From the NCBI GenBank assembly GCA_016926475.1, contig JAFGON010000083.1, forward strand, positions 1 to 26,495: a stretch of 26,495 nucleotides of DNA, given 5' to 3'. This document shows positions 1-6,996 of the stretch, one piece after another (positions within the stretch are counted from its first letter, which is position 1; every line of letters starts with the position of its first letter). A program made the position numbers and the translations under genes. The stretch is from a candidate division WOR-3 bacterium. GTDB lineage: Bacteria; SDB-A. Below the pieces are notes generated by a model. It ran no database searches. It had not been told where the DNA came from and worked only from the letters and a program-made list of their open reading frames with translations.

Positions 1-495
1 ACCAGGCTTCCTGCCGTGGAACAAGAAGTGGTCGATCTGACGAAAGAAATCATGAAGACAATGGAAAAGACGGAATTTTTTTCAGAGAGCAAAGCTTCCG
101 ACGAAACCAAAACAACTCTTGGAATTTATACGAAAGAGGAAAATTTGATTTCTCAGCCGCGCATAGATGGACTCAAAAAAGCCGCTGAAAGCTACCAAAG
201 CAATATTTATATTGATAAAGGCATGAGCCCTGTGGAGAACGAAGCTTCTCAGCATATTGACGAAACTCTTGATATTGGGAAAAAAGCTGTTTTACAAGAC
301 GATAAAGCTGAAATAAAAAACTTGACAAGCTTTGAAGAAGTAAAACCTGACAAAACGATTCAAAAAGAAGATTCAAACGCGGTTAAAGAGAAAATCGATG
401 AGGATGGGTTTCCGGGGTTTTCTTTTAAAGAACCTTTGACCGCAGAAAAAACACTTCAGGAAGAGGAATCGGAAGGCAACATTGATTTTTTGTAA
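1..495 (+). CDS. C-terminal part of an acidic protein of unknown function (5' end outside window)
   Basis: The frame is open from the first base and ends at TAA 493-495, so only the last 164 residues are seen; a GTG at 16 is in frame but nothing marks it as the start. The visible part is rich in Glu, Lys, Asp, Ser and Thr, has no membrane segment and no motif I recognise, and reads like a disordered tail or linker. The next gene begins 14 bases after the stop, and its Shine-Dalgarno sits between them, so this gene is probably in the same operon as the ExeA-like ATPase and the TPR protein. The TPR protein carries a similar acidic linker. I cannot assign a function. Confidence 0.75.
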   Translation, partial: TRLPAVEQEVVDLTKEIMKTMEKTEFFSESKASDETKTTLGIYTKEENLISQPRIDGLKKAAESYQSNIYIDKGMSPVENEASQHIDETLDIGKKAVLQDDKAEIKNLTSFEEVKPDKTIQKEDSNAVKEKIDEDGFPGFSFKEPLTAEKTLQEEESEGNIDFL

Positions 496-509
496 TGACA
501 GGAGAATAT

Positions 510-1343
510 ATGCACTACAGGGATTTTTACGGTCTTAAAGAAGATCCTTTCAACAACATTCCTGATCTTAGATTTTTTTACCCCGGGAATGAATACACCA
601 GAATTCATACTCGCCTTCTGAGAGTCGCGAAAGAGAAAAAAGGACTCGGAGTTCTCACAGGAAGTGTCGGTGCCGGCAAAACCACTATTGCAAGGCACCT
701 GCTTTACCTTCTTAGAAACGATAAAAGCATCCAATCAGGACTTCTTGTTTTGATGCACAGCGAGTTTGAACCTGGTTGGCTCGTCAAGAGAATAGCCGGT
801 CTTCTCGGCATAAGAGAGATTCCTGAAGACAAAACCGAGGCTTTGGCTATTGTGACGAAAAGGCTTCTTTTGTTCGATGGTGAGGGTAAGCATACAACAA
901 TTCTTATCGACGAAGCAAACAAGATGGTCAACCCTGATCAACTTGAAGAAATCAGAGGGTTTCTCAATCTTGAAAAGGGCAACAGCAGAATTATTACTTT
1001 TCTGCTTTTTGGTACTTCCGATTTTTTGAAACACTTGGAAAGAAACGAATCTCTCGCCCAGAGAACTGCCATGAGGTTAAAAATCAATCCAATGGATTTT
1101 CCCTCGACTGTAAAATATATACAACACAGGTTGAAAACAGCAGGGGGCGATCCCCAGATATTTACACAGAACGCATATTCGCTTATTTTCAAATATTCAA
1201 AGGGTAGTCCCAGAACCACAAATTCTCTTTGCGACAACCTGCTTTTTGAAGGAGCCCTGATAAATCAGAACCCCATAACTGAGAGTCTCGTCGCTGAAAT
1301 CTCCGAAATGTTGGGCTTTGACAAGGGGGGAGAATCCTTTTAA
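510..1343 (+). CDS. ExeA/GspA-like AAA ATPase
   Basis: A 277-residue P-loop ATPase of the ExeA/GspA type (AAA_22-like), a family found with type II secretion, pilus and exopolysaccharide systems. The N-terminus has the family's opening pattern, an FYGL-x-x-x-PF element followed by a PD-x-x-F-x-x-P element at residues 6-25. Walker A is GSVGAGKTT (51-59), Walker B is LIDEAN (132-137), and a QRTAMR stretch near 184-189 supplies a likely arginine finger. The start is placed at ATG 510 because AGGAG at 500-504 lies 5 bases upstream. An in-frame ATG at 495 overlaps the preceding stop, has no such site and would add 5 residues before the conserved N-terminus. No peptidoglycan-binding domain follows, unlike long ExeA proteins. 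It lies between two acidic or TPR proteins and overlaps the next gene by one base. The exact process it powers is not visible here. Confidence 0.9.
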   Translation: MHYRDFYGLKEDPFNNIPDLRFFYPGNEYTRIHTRLLRVAKEKKGLGVLTGSVGAGKTTIARHLLYLLRNDKSIQSGLLVLMHSEFEPGWLVKRIAGLLGIREIPEDKTEALAIVTKRLLLFDGEGKHTTILIDEANKMVNPDQLEEIRGFLNLEKGNSRIITFLLFGTSDFLKHLERNESLAQRTAMRLKINPMDFPSTVKYIQHRLKTAGGDPQIFTQNAYSLIFKYSKGSPRTTNSLCDNLLFEGALINQNPITESLVAEISEMLGFDKGGESF

Positions 1344-3658
1344 TGTCTTTGTCTCAAAGTGAAAAAAAGTTTTTAAAGCAAGTCTCGGATTACAAGCGTC
1401 AGAAGAGGTACGACGAAGCTATTGTAATATGCCGGAAATTGCTTGAGATGAACGAAGACCCTGAAATCCACCGGCAACTTGGCGATCTTTTGGAAAGGAT
1501 CAATAAAAATGATGATGCAAAAGAGCACTTTTTAAAGTCGGCGAAGCTCTACGAAGAAACAGAAATGCTCAGGGAAGCTCTCGGAATATACACAAGACTC
1601 TCAAGATTGATGAAGGGTAAAGAAGACGAACTTGGATGGGACAAAGCGCAACTCTACATTAAACAGAATATGATAGCCGAAGCGATCAAAGAACTGACTT
1701 CCTATGGATTTTTAAAATTTGAACAGAACGATATTCATGAAGCGTGTAAATCATTTGATAAAATAATTGAACTCGACCCTATGAACATGAAAATAAGGGC
1801 GAAATACTCCAATCTGCTTGAGCAGGAAAGCCAGTTTCAAAAAGCAATTGATAATTTTGAGTTCATGAAGACGTATTTTGAAAAAGAAAACGAAATCCAG
1901 ACCGCTAAAGATATAGAAAAAAAGATTGCATCGATAAAGTCAAAAATTAACACTGTCTTTTCAGGAAAACCAAAGGAAACAAAAGATGAATATGGAGAAC
2001 CTACGGGTGACTTCGGCTTCATGCTGGGAGAATTCATCACAGAAGAAAAAACGGAGAAGAAAGGAGCTGAAGAGACTGAGATCGCTTCAAACATAACTCA
2101 GAGTTATTACGAGGATTTTCCCGTCTCCGAGAAAGACAGAAAGCAATCCGAGAGTTCTTATGTTGAAATTAAACTTGAAGATTCTCAACTCGCGCCTTTA
2201 CCGAGTCTTTCAAAAATTGGCGAAGGCTCAGAAACTATAAGCTTGGGAGGACCTGAGCAACAACCGAAACCGGAAATTGAACTCGATATAAGCGACTTGA
2301 AAATCGACAGGGAATTGTCCGTTGAAGATATTTTCGAGACAAAAAAAACCGCTTCTCCTACTTCGCAGAAGACTTCAGGTGTTGGAAAAAAACTTTCAAA
2401 ACAGAAAGAAGTTTCGAAAACTCCGGACGAAGAACTGTTTGAATTTTTAGATGAAGAGAAACGCGAATATGCAGAAATTACTGAAAAGACCGAAGATTTG
2501 ATATCCGGTCTCGATTTGGACGAATTGATAAAAGAGATGAAGGAGGTAAAACCGGCAGATTCGGTTTTTGTTCAGAACGTTCAACAGAGGATTGAAGTTA
2601 ACGAAAAGGTGAAGAAAAGAGAAGACACAATAGAGATGTCTTCTCTTGATCAGTCGCTGTCAATTGATTCTCTCCTCGACGGGGGGGTGGATTCATGGAG
2701 TAACTTGGCTGCAGAACTTGCAAAAGAAATGCTCGACAACAAATCTGCGGGAGAAATCAAGGAAACTCAAAACAAGATGCTCACGTCAACCTGGGAAGAA
2801 TTTGAAGAACAGGCTGAATTGCTGCTGTCGGTGGGAGAAGTCGAAGAAGCAGTCGATTATCTTTACCAGGCGGCGGACGCATACTACGACGAAAACCAAT
2901 TCGACAAAGCTTGGGCGCTTTACGAAAAGATTGTGGACTTGAGACCGTTTGAATTGCGGCCAAGACAGAAAATGGTTCAAATAGCTTTGAAAAGCGAAAA
3001 TGCCGGCAAAGCACTACTGGCTTATATTTCTCTTTATGACTGTCAAAAGCTCAGAGGAGCTTTCATTGACGCGGAAGAGACTATGAAAAAATTGAGAAAA
3101 CTCGCTCCAGAGGATCCCGCTGTGATATCCAGAGACGTCATGAAACCTATAGGTCCCCAAACTCAAAATCAATCAATTGAATTAAGCGACTTGCTTGAAT
3201 ACGAGCATCATAAAAAAGTTCCGCAAAATGACAACGTAGGCACCCTCATAGACGAATTCAAGGAAGAGGTCTATCAGAGCATAAGCTCATCTGAGAGAGA
3301 AAATTTTGACGCTCACTACGACCTCGGAATTACTTTCAAGGAAATGGGTTTGATTGAAGAAGCAATGGAAGAATTCAACATTGCTATGAAATCAAAGAAA
3401 TCTTACGTTAAATCGGTTGAAATGATGGCGAATTGCCTTCTCGAACTCGAGAAAAAGTCTGTCGCGATCAAACAACTTGAAGAAGTAATTGCGAGAGACG
3501 AATTCAACGAAAACGAGCTTGTTGGGATAAGATACCTTCTGGGTAATCTCTATGAAGAAAGCGGAGAGGATGAAAAAGCAAAGCATCATTATTTTCAGGT
3601 GATGAAAGTTTATCCTGATTTTTCTGACATCAAAGACAGAATTAAAAAATACATGTGA
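1343..3658 (+). CDS. large TPR protein with acidic central linker
   Basis: A 771-residue protein with no signal peptide or membrane segment, so probably cytoplasmic. TPR-like helical repeats fill roughly residues 10-200, with A-x-x-x-F/Y-x-K-x-I/A patterns and a typical ELDP repeat end near 145. A charged Glu/Lys/Ser-rich linker covers about 200-470. A second TPR block follows at about 480-600, then a third at about 650-771. The role is likely a scaffold for protein complexes. It starts at ATG 1343, sharing one base with the stop of the ATPase gene; GGGGGAGA lies just upstream. With the ATPase it forms a module that recalls ATPase plus TPR-scaffold pairs of secretion or surface-motility systems, but no secretin, pilin or fimbrial gene is visible, so this is inference. 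The stop codon directly abuts the stop of rarA on the other strand. Confidence 0.88.
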   Translation: MSLSQSEKKFLKQVSDYKRQKRYDEAIVICRKLLEMNEDPEIHRQLGDLLERINKNDDAKEHFLKSAKLYEETEMLREALGIYTRLSRLMKGKEDELGWDKAQLYIKQNMIAEAIKELTSYGFLKFEQNDIHEACKSFDKIIELDPMNMKIRAKYSNLLEQESQFQKAIDNFEFMKTYFEKENEIQTAKDIEKKIASIKSKINTVFSGKPKETKDEYGEPTGDFGFMLGEFITEEKTEKKGAEETEIASNITQSYYEDFPVSEKDRKQSESSYVEIKLEDSQLAPLPSLSKIGEGSETISLGGPEQQPKPEIELDISDLKIDRELSVEDIFETKKTASPTSQKTSGVGKKLSKQKEVSKTPDEELFEFLDEEKREYAEITEKTEDLISGLDLDELIKEMKEVKPADSVFVQNVQQRIEVNEKVKKREDTIEMSSLDQSLSIDSLLDGGVDSWSNLAAELAKEMLDNKSAGEIKETQNKMLTSTWEEFEEQAELLLSVGEVEEAVDYLYQAADAYYDENQFDKAWALYEKIVDLRPFELRPRQKMVQIALKSENAGKALLAYISLYDCQKLRGAFIDAEETMKKLRKLAPEDPAVISRDVMKPIGPQTQNQSIELSDLLEYEHHKKVPQNDNVGTLIDEFKEEVYQSISSSERENFDAHYDLGITFKEMGLIEEAMEEFNIAMKSKKSYVKSVEMMANCLLELEKKSVAIKQLEEVIARDEFNENELVGIRYLLGNLYEESGEDEKAKHHYFQVMKVYPDFSDIKDRIKKYM

Positions 3659-3661
3659 TCA
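3656..3661. other. back-to-back stop codons forming a TGATCA palindrome
   Basis: The plus-strand TPR gene ends in TGA at 3656-3658 and minus-strand rarA ends in TGA at 3661-3659. Together they make the palindrome TGATCA with no base between them. There is no room for an intergenic terminator, so transcription from either side must end inside the opposing gene or run antisense. Confidence 0.95.
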
Positions 3662-4912
3662 CAGATTCTCGTTTATTCCGCCTCTTTTTTTTTGCCAGAA
3701 AGCGATTCTTTTTTTGATTTCTTTTTCGAATCCTCTTTCGGAAGGAGAGTAAAATACTTTACTTGACAGGGAAGGGGGAAGAGTTTCCTGCCCTGAAAAC
3801 GCATTTGGATAATCGTGGTCGTATTTGTATTCTTTCCCGTGTCCCATGCTTTTTGCCAGTTTTGTCGGGGCGTTCCTCAAATGAATCGGAACCGGGAGGT
3901 TTCCAGATTTTTTGACTGCAGAAATTACCTTTGCCCAAGCCGTGTAAACTGAGTTCGATTTTGGAGCTGTTGAAAGGTAAATAGCAGCTTCAACTATGGC
4001 AAGTTCCGCTTCAGGCATACCCACGTAGTCAAATGCCTGTCGGGCTTGAACCGCTACCACAAGGGCGTTTGGATCCGACATCCCGATATCTTCCGAGGCG
4101 ATTCTAATCATTCTTCTCAAAACATAAAGCGGATCTACTCCAGAGAGTATCATCCTTGCGAGATAATAAAGAGCCCCCTGGGGGTCGCTCGATCTGACGC
4201 TTTTATGAAAAGCGCTTATCGTGTCGTAGAAAAAATCTCCTCTCTTGTCGAACAAGAGGATTCTTTCGAGCTTTTTTTCAATTTCATCTTCTGTTGTATT
4301 GTCGTCCATCAAAGATTCGAAAATGTTGATGGCTATTCTGGCGTCTCCTTCGGAAAATTGAGATATCTGAAGCAGAACATTTTCTGATACTCCCTCTTGA
4401 CCAGAGATATGCCGAGCTCTTTTCAATATTTTCAAGATTTCTGATTCCGACAGAGGGTTGAAAATAAAAAGCCTTGTTCTTGACAGCAAGGGGGAGGTCA
4501 CGTAAAAAGACGGATTTTCGGTTGTGCATCCTATCAAGGTTATGACGCCGGATTCTGCGTAAGGAAGCAAAACATCTTGTTGTGACTTTGAAAATCTATG
4601 GATCTCGTCGAGAAAGAGGAAGACTTTGGGAAAAAGACCTTTTTTTCCGTATTCGCCAATTTCTCTTATCTTGTTAACGCCTACCAAAACTGCGCTTTCG
4701 GAGTAAAAAGGAATTTTCGGGTTATTTTTTTTGATTATTTTCGCGAGAGTTGTTTTCCCTGAACCAGGAGGACCCCAAAAAATCATCGACGGGAATTTGT
4801 TGTTTCTAAAATAGGACTTCAATTCACAATTTTCTGACAGCAAATGTGTTTGACCGACGAAGTCTTCTAATTTATCTGGTCTTATTCTATCAGCAAGAGG
4901 TGAGTTTTCCAT
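3659..4912 (-). CDS. rarA: replication-associated recombination protein A (RarA/MgsA family AAA ATPase)
   Basis: A 417-residue AAA+ ATPase of the RarA/MgsA/WRNIP1 family, related to clamp-loader subunits and acting at stalled replication forks. Family signatures are the N-terminal PLADRIRP element, Walker A GPPGSGKTT (47-55), Walker B with DEIH (102-105) followed by RFSKSQQD, sensor-1 region TTENPSF (about 130-136) and the arginine finger in LLSRTR (R145). The C-terminal half has the family's tetramerisation region, with recognisable SEDIGMSDP and ARQAFDYVGMPEAELA elements. Length is close to the usual 420-450. The start at 4912 follows a strong extended -10 promoter by only about 10 bases and no Shine-Dalgarno is visible, suggesting an almost leaderless message. 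It is transcribed divergently from mraZ and converges on the TPR gene with no gap. Confidence 0.97.
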   Translation of the reverse strand: MENSPLADRIRPDKLEDFVGQTHLLSENCELKSYFRNNKFPSMIFWGPPGSGKTTLAKIIKKNNPKIPFYSESAVLVGVNKIREIGEYGKKGLFPKVFLFLDEIHRFSKSQQDVLLPYAESGVITLIGCTTENPSFYVTSPLLSRTRLFIFNPLSESEILKILKRARHISGQEGVSENVLLQISQFSEGDARIAINIFESLMDDNTTEDEIEKKLERILLFDKRGDFFYDTISAFHKSVRSSDPQGALYYLARMILSGVDPLYVLRRMIRIASEDIGMSDPNALVVAVQARQAFDYVGMPEAELAIVEAAIYLSTAPKSNSVYTAWAKVISAVKKSGNLPVPIHLRNAPTKLAKSMGHGKEYKYDHDYPNAFSGQETLPPSLSSKVFYSPSERGFEKEIKKRIAFWQKKRGGINENL

Positions 4913-4928
4913 AGAACTATCAAACTAT

Positions 4929-4937
4929 ATTATATCA
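4929..4937 (-). promoter_or_regulatory. extended -10 promoter of rarA
   Basis: Read on the minus strand, this is TGATATAAT: a perfect TATAAT preceded by the TGn extension. No good -35 hexamer is seen 16-18 bases upstream, which is usual for extended -10 promoters. The predicted transcript start near 4921-4923 leaves only about 10 bases before the rarA start codon. Confidence 0.6.
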
Positions 4938-5029
4938 GGTCTTTTTAGGAAAGTTTTTTAAAAATAATTTTGTGCATTTTTAAAATCTATGCATTGATAT
5001 TATTACTTTATATTTCCATAAAATATCAC

Positions 5030-5057
5030 TTGACAATTCAATACGTGGAATTAAAAT
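5030..5057 (+). promoter_or_regulatory. sigma70-type promoter of the mraZ-dcw operon
   Basis: TTGACA (5030-5035, perfect consensus) and TAAAAT (5052-5057, five of six) are separated by 16 bases. Transcription would start near 5064, about 30 bases before the mraZ start codon and right at the first MraZ-type repeat. It is the only strong plus-strand promoter I found ahead of the cluster. Confidence 0.75.
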
Positions 5058-5063
5058 AACTTG

Positions 5064-5098
5064 TGGGTTAAAATGGGTAAAAAGGGGTAATAATGGGT
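5064..5098 (+). promoter_or_regulatory. MraZ operator: four TGGGT-like repeats with 10-bp period
   Basis: TGGGT occurs at 5064-5068, 5074-5078 and 5094-5098, and a variant GGGGT at 5084-5088. The four units are separated by exactly 5 A/T bases each. E. coli MraZ is known to bind TGGGN direct repeats with 5-base spacers ahead of mraZ, so this array matches the expected operator. The first repeat sits at the predicted transcript start, the third supplies the G-rich ribosome binding site (GGGG at 5084-5087, 5 bases before the start), and the fourth includes the TG of the mraZ ATG. Confidence 0.85.
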
Positions 5099-5521
5099 TT
5101 TTATGGAACACACAGGTGCGCGATAGACGAAAAAGGCCGTTTTTTCCTTCCAGTTAAATACCGAAAAGATCTCAACGAAAACAGAATGTTCTTAACAAGG
5201 GGTTTCGACAGATGTCTAAATCTCTACACAGTCAGAGATTGGGATTCGTTTGAAAAAAAACTTCTTGAACTTCCAACGAGCAAAAAGGACGTAAGAAATG
5301 TATTGAGATATTTTATCGGATCAGGGGATTTTGTTGAAATTGACGGTAAAGGGAGAATGAAAATTCCGACGGAACTACTGTCTTTTGCTGAAATCAAGAA
5401 AGATTTGATGTCGGTAGGGAGAGGAAATTTAATCGAACTTTGGTCTTATGAAAATTTCAAACCAGTCATTGAAAGCATGGATGAAAAAATCACAGACCTT
5501 TTTGAGAATTTAGGAATTTGA
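5093..5521 (+). CDS. mraZ: transcriptional regulator MraZ
   Basis: A 142-residue protein with two tandem AbrB/SpoVT-like swapped-hairpin domains, each marked by a D-x-K-G-R-x-x-x-P core (D12 to P20, D84 to P92). Arginines in these cores contact DNA in the family. MraZ forms ring-shaped oligomers and regulates its own operon, the dcw cluster, by binding TGGGN repeats. The length matches the usual 140-150. The start at ATG 5093 is fixed by the N-terminus (GFYGTHRCAIDEKGR, typical of MraZ) and lies 5 bases after a GGGG site. It heads the operon, and the repeats that cover its promoter-proximal leader and start codon imply tight autoregulation. Confidence 0.97.
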   Translation: MGFYGTHRCAIDEKGRFFLPVKYRKDLNENRMFLTRGFDRCLNLYTVRDWDSFEKKLLELPTSKKDVRNVLRYFIGSGDFVEIDGKGRMKIPTELLSFAEIKKDLMSVGRGNLIELWSYENFKPVIESMDEKITDLFENLGI

Positions 5522-5522
5522 G

Positions 5523-5816
5523 ATGAGAAAAATGATCAGAAGAAAAGTTTTTTATATTTCGGGGGGATTTGACCCGTTCAACAAACCTTCCCAGATACGA
5601 AAATTAGAAAAATTGATACAAGAAGACGATAATGAAATTGTCATCGATTTGAAAAATCTTCATTATATGCATTTTGAAACCGGAAACCTTCTTGAGGAAC
5701 TTAAGGAAAAATTGAGGTCAAAAGGCAAAAAATTGAAATTAAAGAATGTAAACGATTATTTTCTAAAAGTTCTGAATTTATCGGGAAACAACTGGAATCT
5801 GGATTTGACAAAATGA
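5523..5816 (+). CDS. small STAS-like domain protein (anti-sigma factor antagonist-like)
   Basis: A 97-residue protein that by eye follows the STAS fold: a short strand, a helix, the IVIDLKNL strand (39-46), then a helix with LLEELKEKL, the strand KLKLKNV (70-76) and a final helix containing KVLNLSG. STAS proteins such as SpoIIAA bind anti-sigma kinases and are switched by Ser phosphorylation at a DSSG motif; here that position reads HFET (50-53), so the usual D and phosphorylatable Ser are gone and Glu lies near the phosphosite. It is thus more likely a protein-binding or permanently switched variant. AGGA at 5512-5515 supports ATG 5523, although ATG 5532 is possible. It starts one base after the mraZ stop and overlaps rsmH by ATGA. 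No STAS gene belongs to the standard cluster order. Confidence 0.75.
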   Translation: MRKMIRRKVFYISGGFDPFNKPSQIRKLEKLIQEDDNEIVIDLKNLHYMHFETGNLLEELKEKLRSKGKKLKLKNVNDYFLKVLNLSGNNWNLDLTK

Positions 5817-6703
5817 GCATTGTTGAGAAAAAAAAGGCAGAAATTCACGAACCTGTACTAGCTTCATTTGTTGTAGCTGTCTTTTCGGTGTTTTACGGAG
5901 GTAGTTTTCTCGACTTGACCGCTGGTCAAGGAGGGCACAGTCAATGGATATTGAGATCCCTTGATCCATCGCGTGTCGTCTGTGTGGACAGAGATAAAAA
6001 TGCGATAGATTTTACAAAAAACCGGCTTGTAAAATACTCTTCCATTTGCGAATTTCTCAACGTGAAATTTTCAAAAGCTGTTGACTATTTGATTGAGCGG
6101 GGTGACAAATTTGACGCTATATTAGCAGACCTTGGAATGTCAAGCATGCAGCTGAGCTCTGACAGAGGGTTCAGTTATAAAGGAGAACAGCCTCTGGACA
6201 TGAGGATGGACCAAAGCCAGACCTTGAACTTGCAAAATTTAATCAGTGATTCATCTTTGGATGACATAAAAAACATTCTTTCTGTCTCGGGTAAAAGAGA
6301 TGAAATAAACAATCTTGCGACGGCGATATTCAAAAACAAAAATTGTATCAAAACAACGAAAGATTTGGCGGACATAGTAAGGAAAAATGGTTCCAAGAAA
6401 GATGCCGCCAAAAGACTGTCACGGTCTTTTCAATCTTTCAGAATAGCTGTAAATCAAGAAATCGAAGAACTCGGTGGAACTCTCGCTAAAATTCCGACTC
6501 TTGTCAACCAGGGAGGCAGGATCGCGATAATTTCCTACCACTCGGTGGAAGATTCTCTTGTGAAAAGGTGCGTTTTGGATTGGGAAAACAACAACATGGC
6601 TAAAAGAGTTTTTAAACGCACAATCAAACCTTCAAGGGAAGAAAAATTAAAAAACAGTAAATCGCGCAGCGCTCTTCTGAGATGCGCGGAGTTCTGGCGA
6701 TGA
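5813..6703 (+). CDS. rsmH: 16S rRNA (cytosine1402-N4)-methyltransferase RsmH
   Basis: The enzyme (formerly MraW) uses S-adenosylmethionine to methylate N4 of C1402 in the 16S rRNA decoding centre. At 296 residues it is slightly shorter than the usual 300-315. Visible signatures are the N-terminal HEPVL (12-16), the SAM-binding LDLTAGQGGHS (33-43), the ADLGMSSMQL and RGFS elements with PLDMRMD, and the C-terminal AIISYHSVEDSLVK block. Family members normally read D-x-T-x-G-x-GGH at the SAM site, and this one fits. It starts within an ATGA overlap with the STAS-like gene and ends in an ATGA overlap with ftsL, so translation is probably coupled. Confidence 0.97.
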   Translation: MSIVEKKKAEIHEPVLASFVVAVFSVFYGGSFLDLTAGQGGHSQWILRSLDPSRVVCVDRDKNAIDFTKNRLVKYSSICEFLNVKFSKAVDYLIERGDKFDAILADLGMSSMQLSSDRGFSYKGEQPLDMRMDQSQTLNLQNLISDSSLDDIKNILSVSGKRDEINNLATAIFKNKNCIKTTKDLADIVRKNGSKKDAAKRLSRSFQSFRIAVNQEIEELGGTLAKIPTLVNQGGRIAIISYHSVEDSLVKRCVLDWENNNMAKRVFKRTIKPSREEKLKNSKSRSALLRCAEFWR

Positions 6704-6996
6704 GAAAAATCATCGTCATTTTTGTCATTGTTCTTTTTTTTATTTTTATAGAGTTCTTGCTGACTCTTAATCAGAGATCAGCAGGTATGTCTCTTGCCAA
6801 TAAAGCTTTCGCGATGGAAAGGGAGGTTGACAGAGAACATCAGAAAATATTAAAGATACAGACGGTCATCGATGATAGTTACTTTTCAACAGAATACGCC
6901 AAAAATCTTTCCAAGGGTCTTGATTTTTTTTTCTTGAAAGAACCTGAAAGCCTTTTTCTCGAAATTGAAAACCTCGAAGGCGCGAAAGATGATTAA
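6700..6996 (+). CDS. ftsL: FtsL-like bitopic division protein
   Basis: A 98-residue single-pass membrane protein: a very short N-terminus, a hydrophobic segment at residues 3-24, then an extracytoplasmic region with heptad-like spacing (about 30-65) suited to the FtsL/DivIC coiled coil. FtsL sequences diverge strongly, so the name rests on topology, size and position between rsmH and ftsI, where ftsL normally lies. It would pair with an FtsB/DivIC partner and FtsQ to control FtsW-FtsI. The start is placed at ATG 6700, within an ATGA overlap with the rsmH stop and 8 bases after GGAG 6688-6691. An in-frame ATG at 6682 lies deeper in rsmH and lacks a site. Confidence 0.85.
   Translation: MRKIIVIFVIVLFFIFIEFLLTLNQRSAGMSLANKAFAMEREVDREHQKILKIQTVIDDSYFSTEYAKNLSKGLDFFFLKEPESLFLEIENLEGAKDD

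Noticed and set aside
495-512. ATG 495 as start of the ExeA-like ATPase
   Set aside because: AGGAG at 500-504 points to ATG 510, which also matches the family N-terminus.
6682-6702. ATG 6682 as start of ftsL
   Set aside because: ATG 6700 overlaps the rsmH stop as ATGA and has GGAG 8 bases upstream; the pattern matches other junctions.
6965-6991. TTG 6965 as start of ftsI
   Set aside because: ATG 6989 has AAGG at an 8-base spacing and directly precedes the basic N-terminus and membrane anchor.
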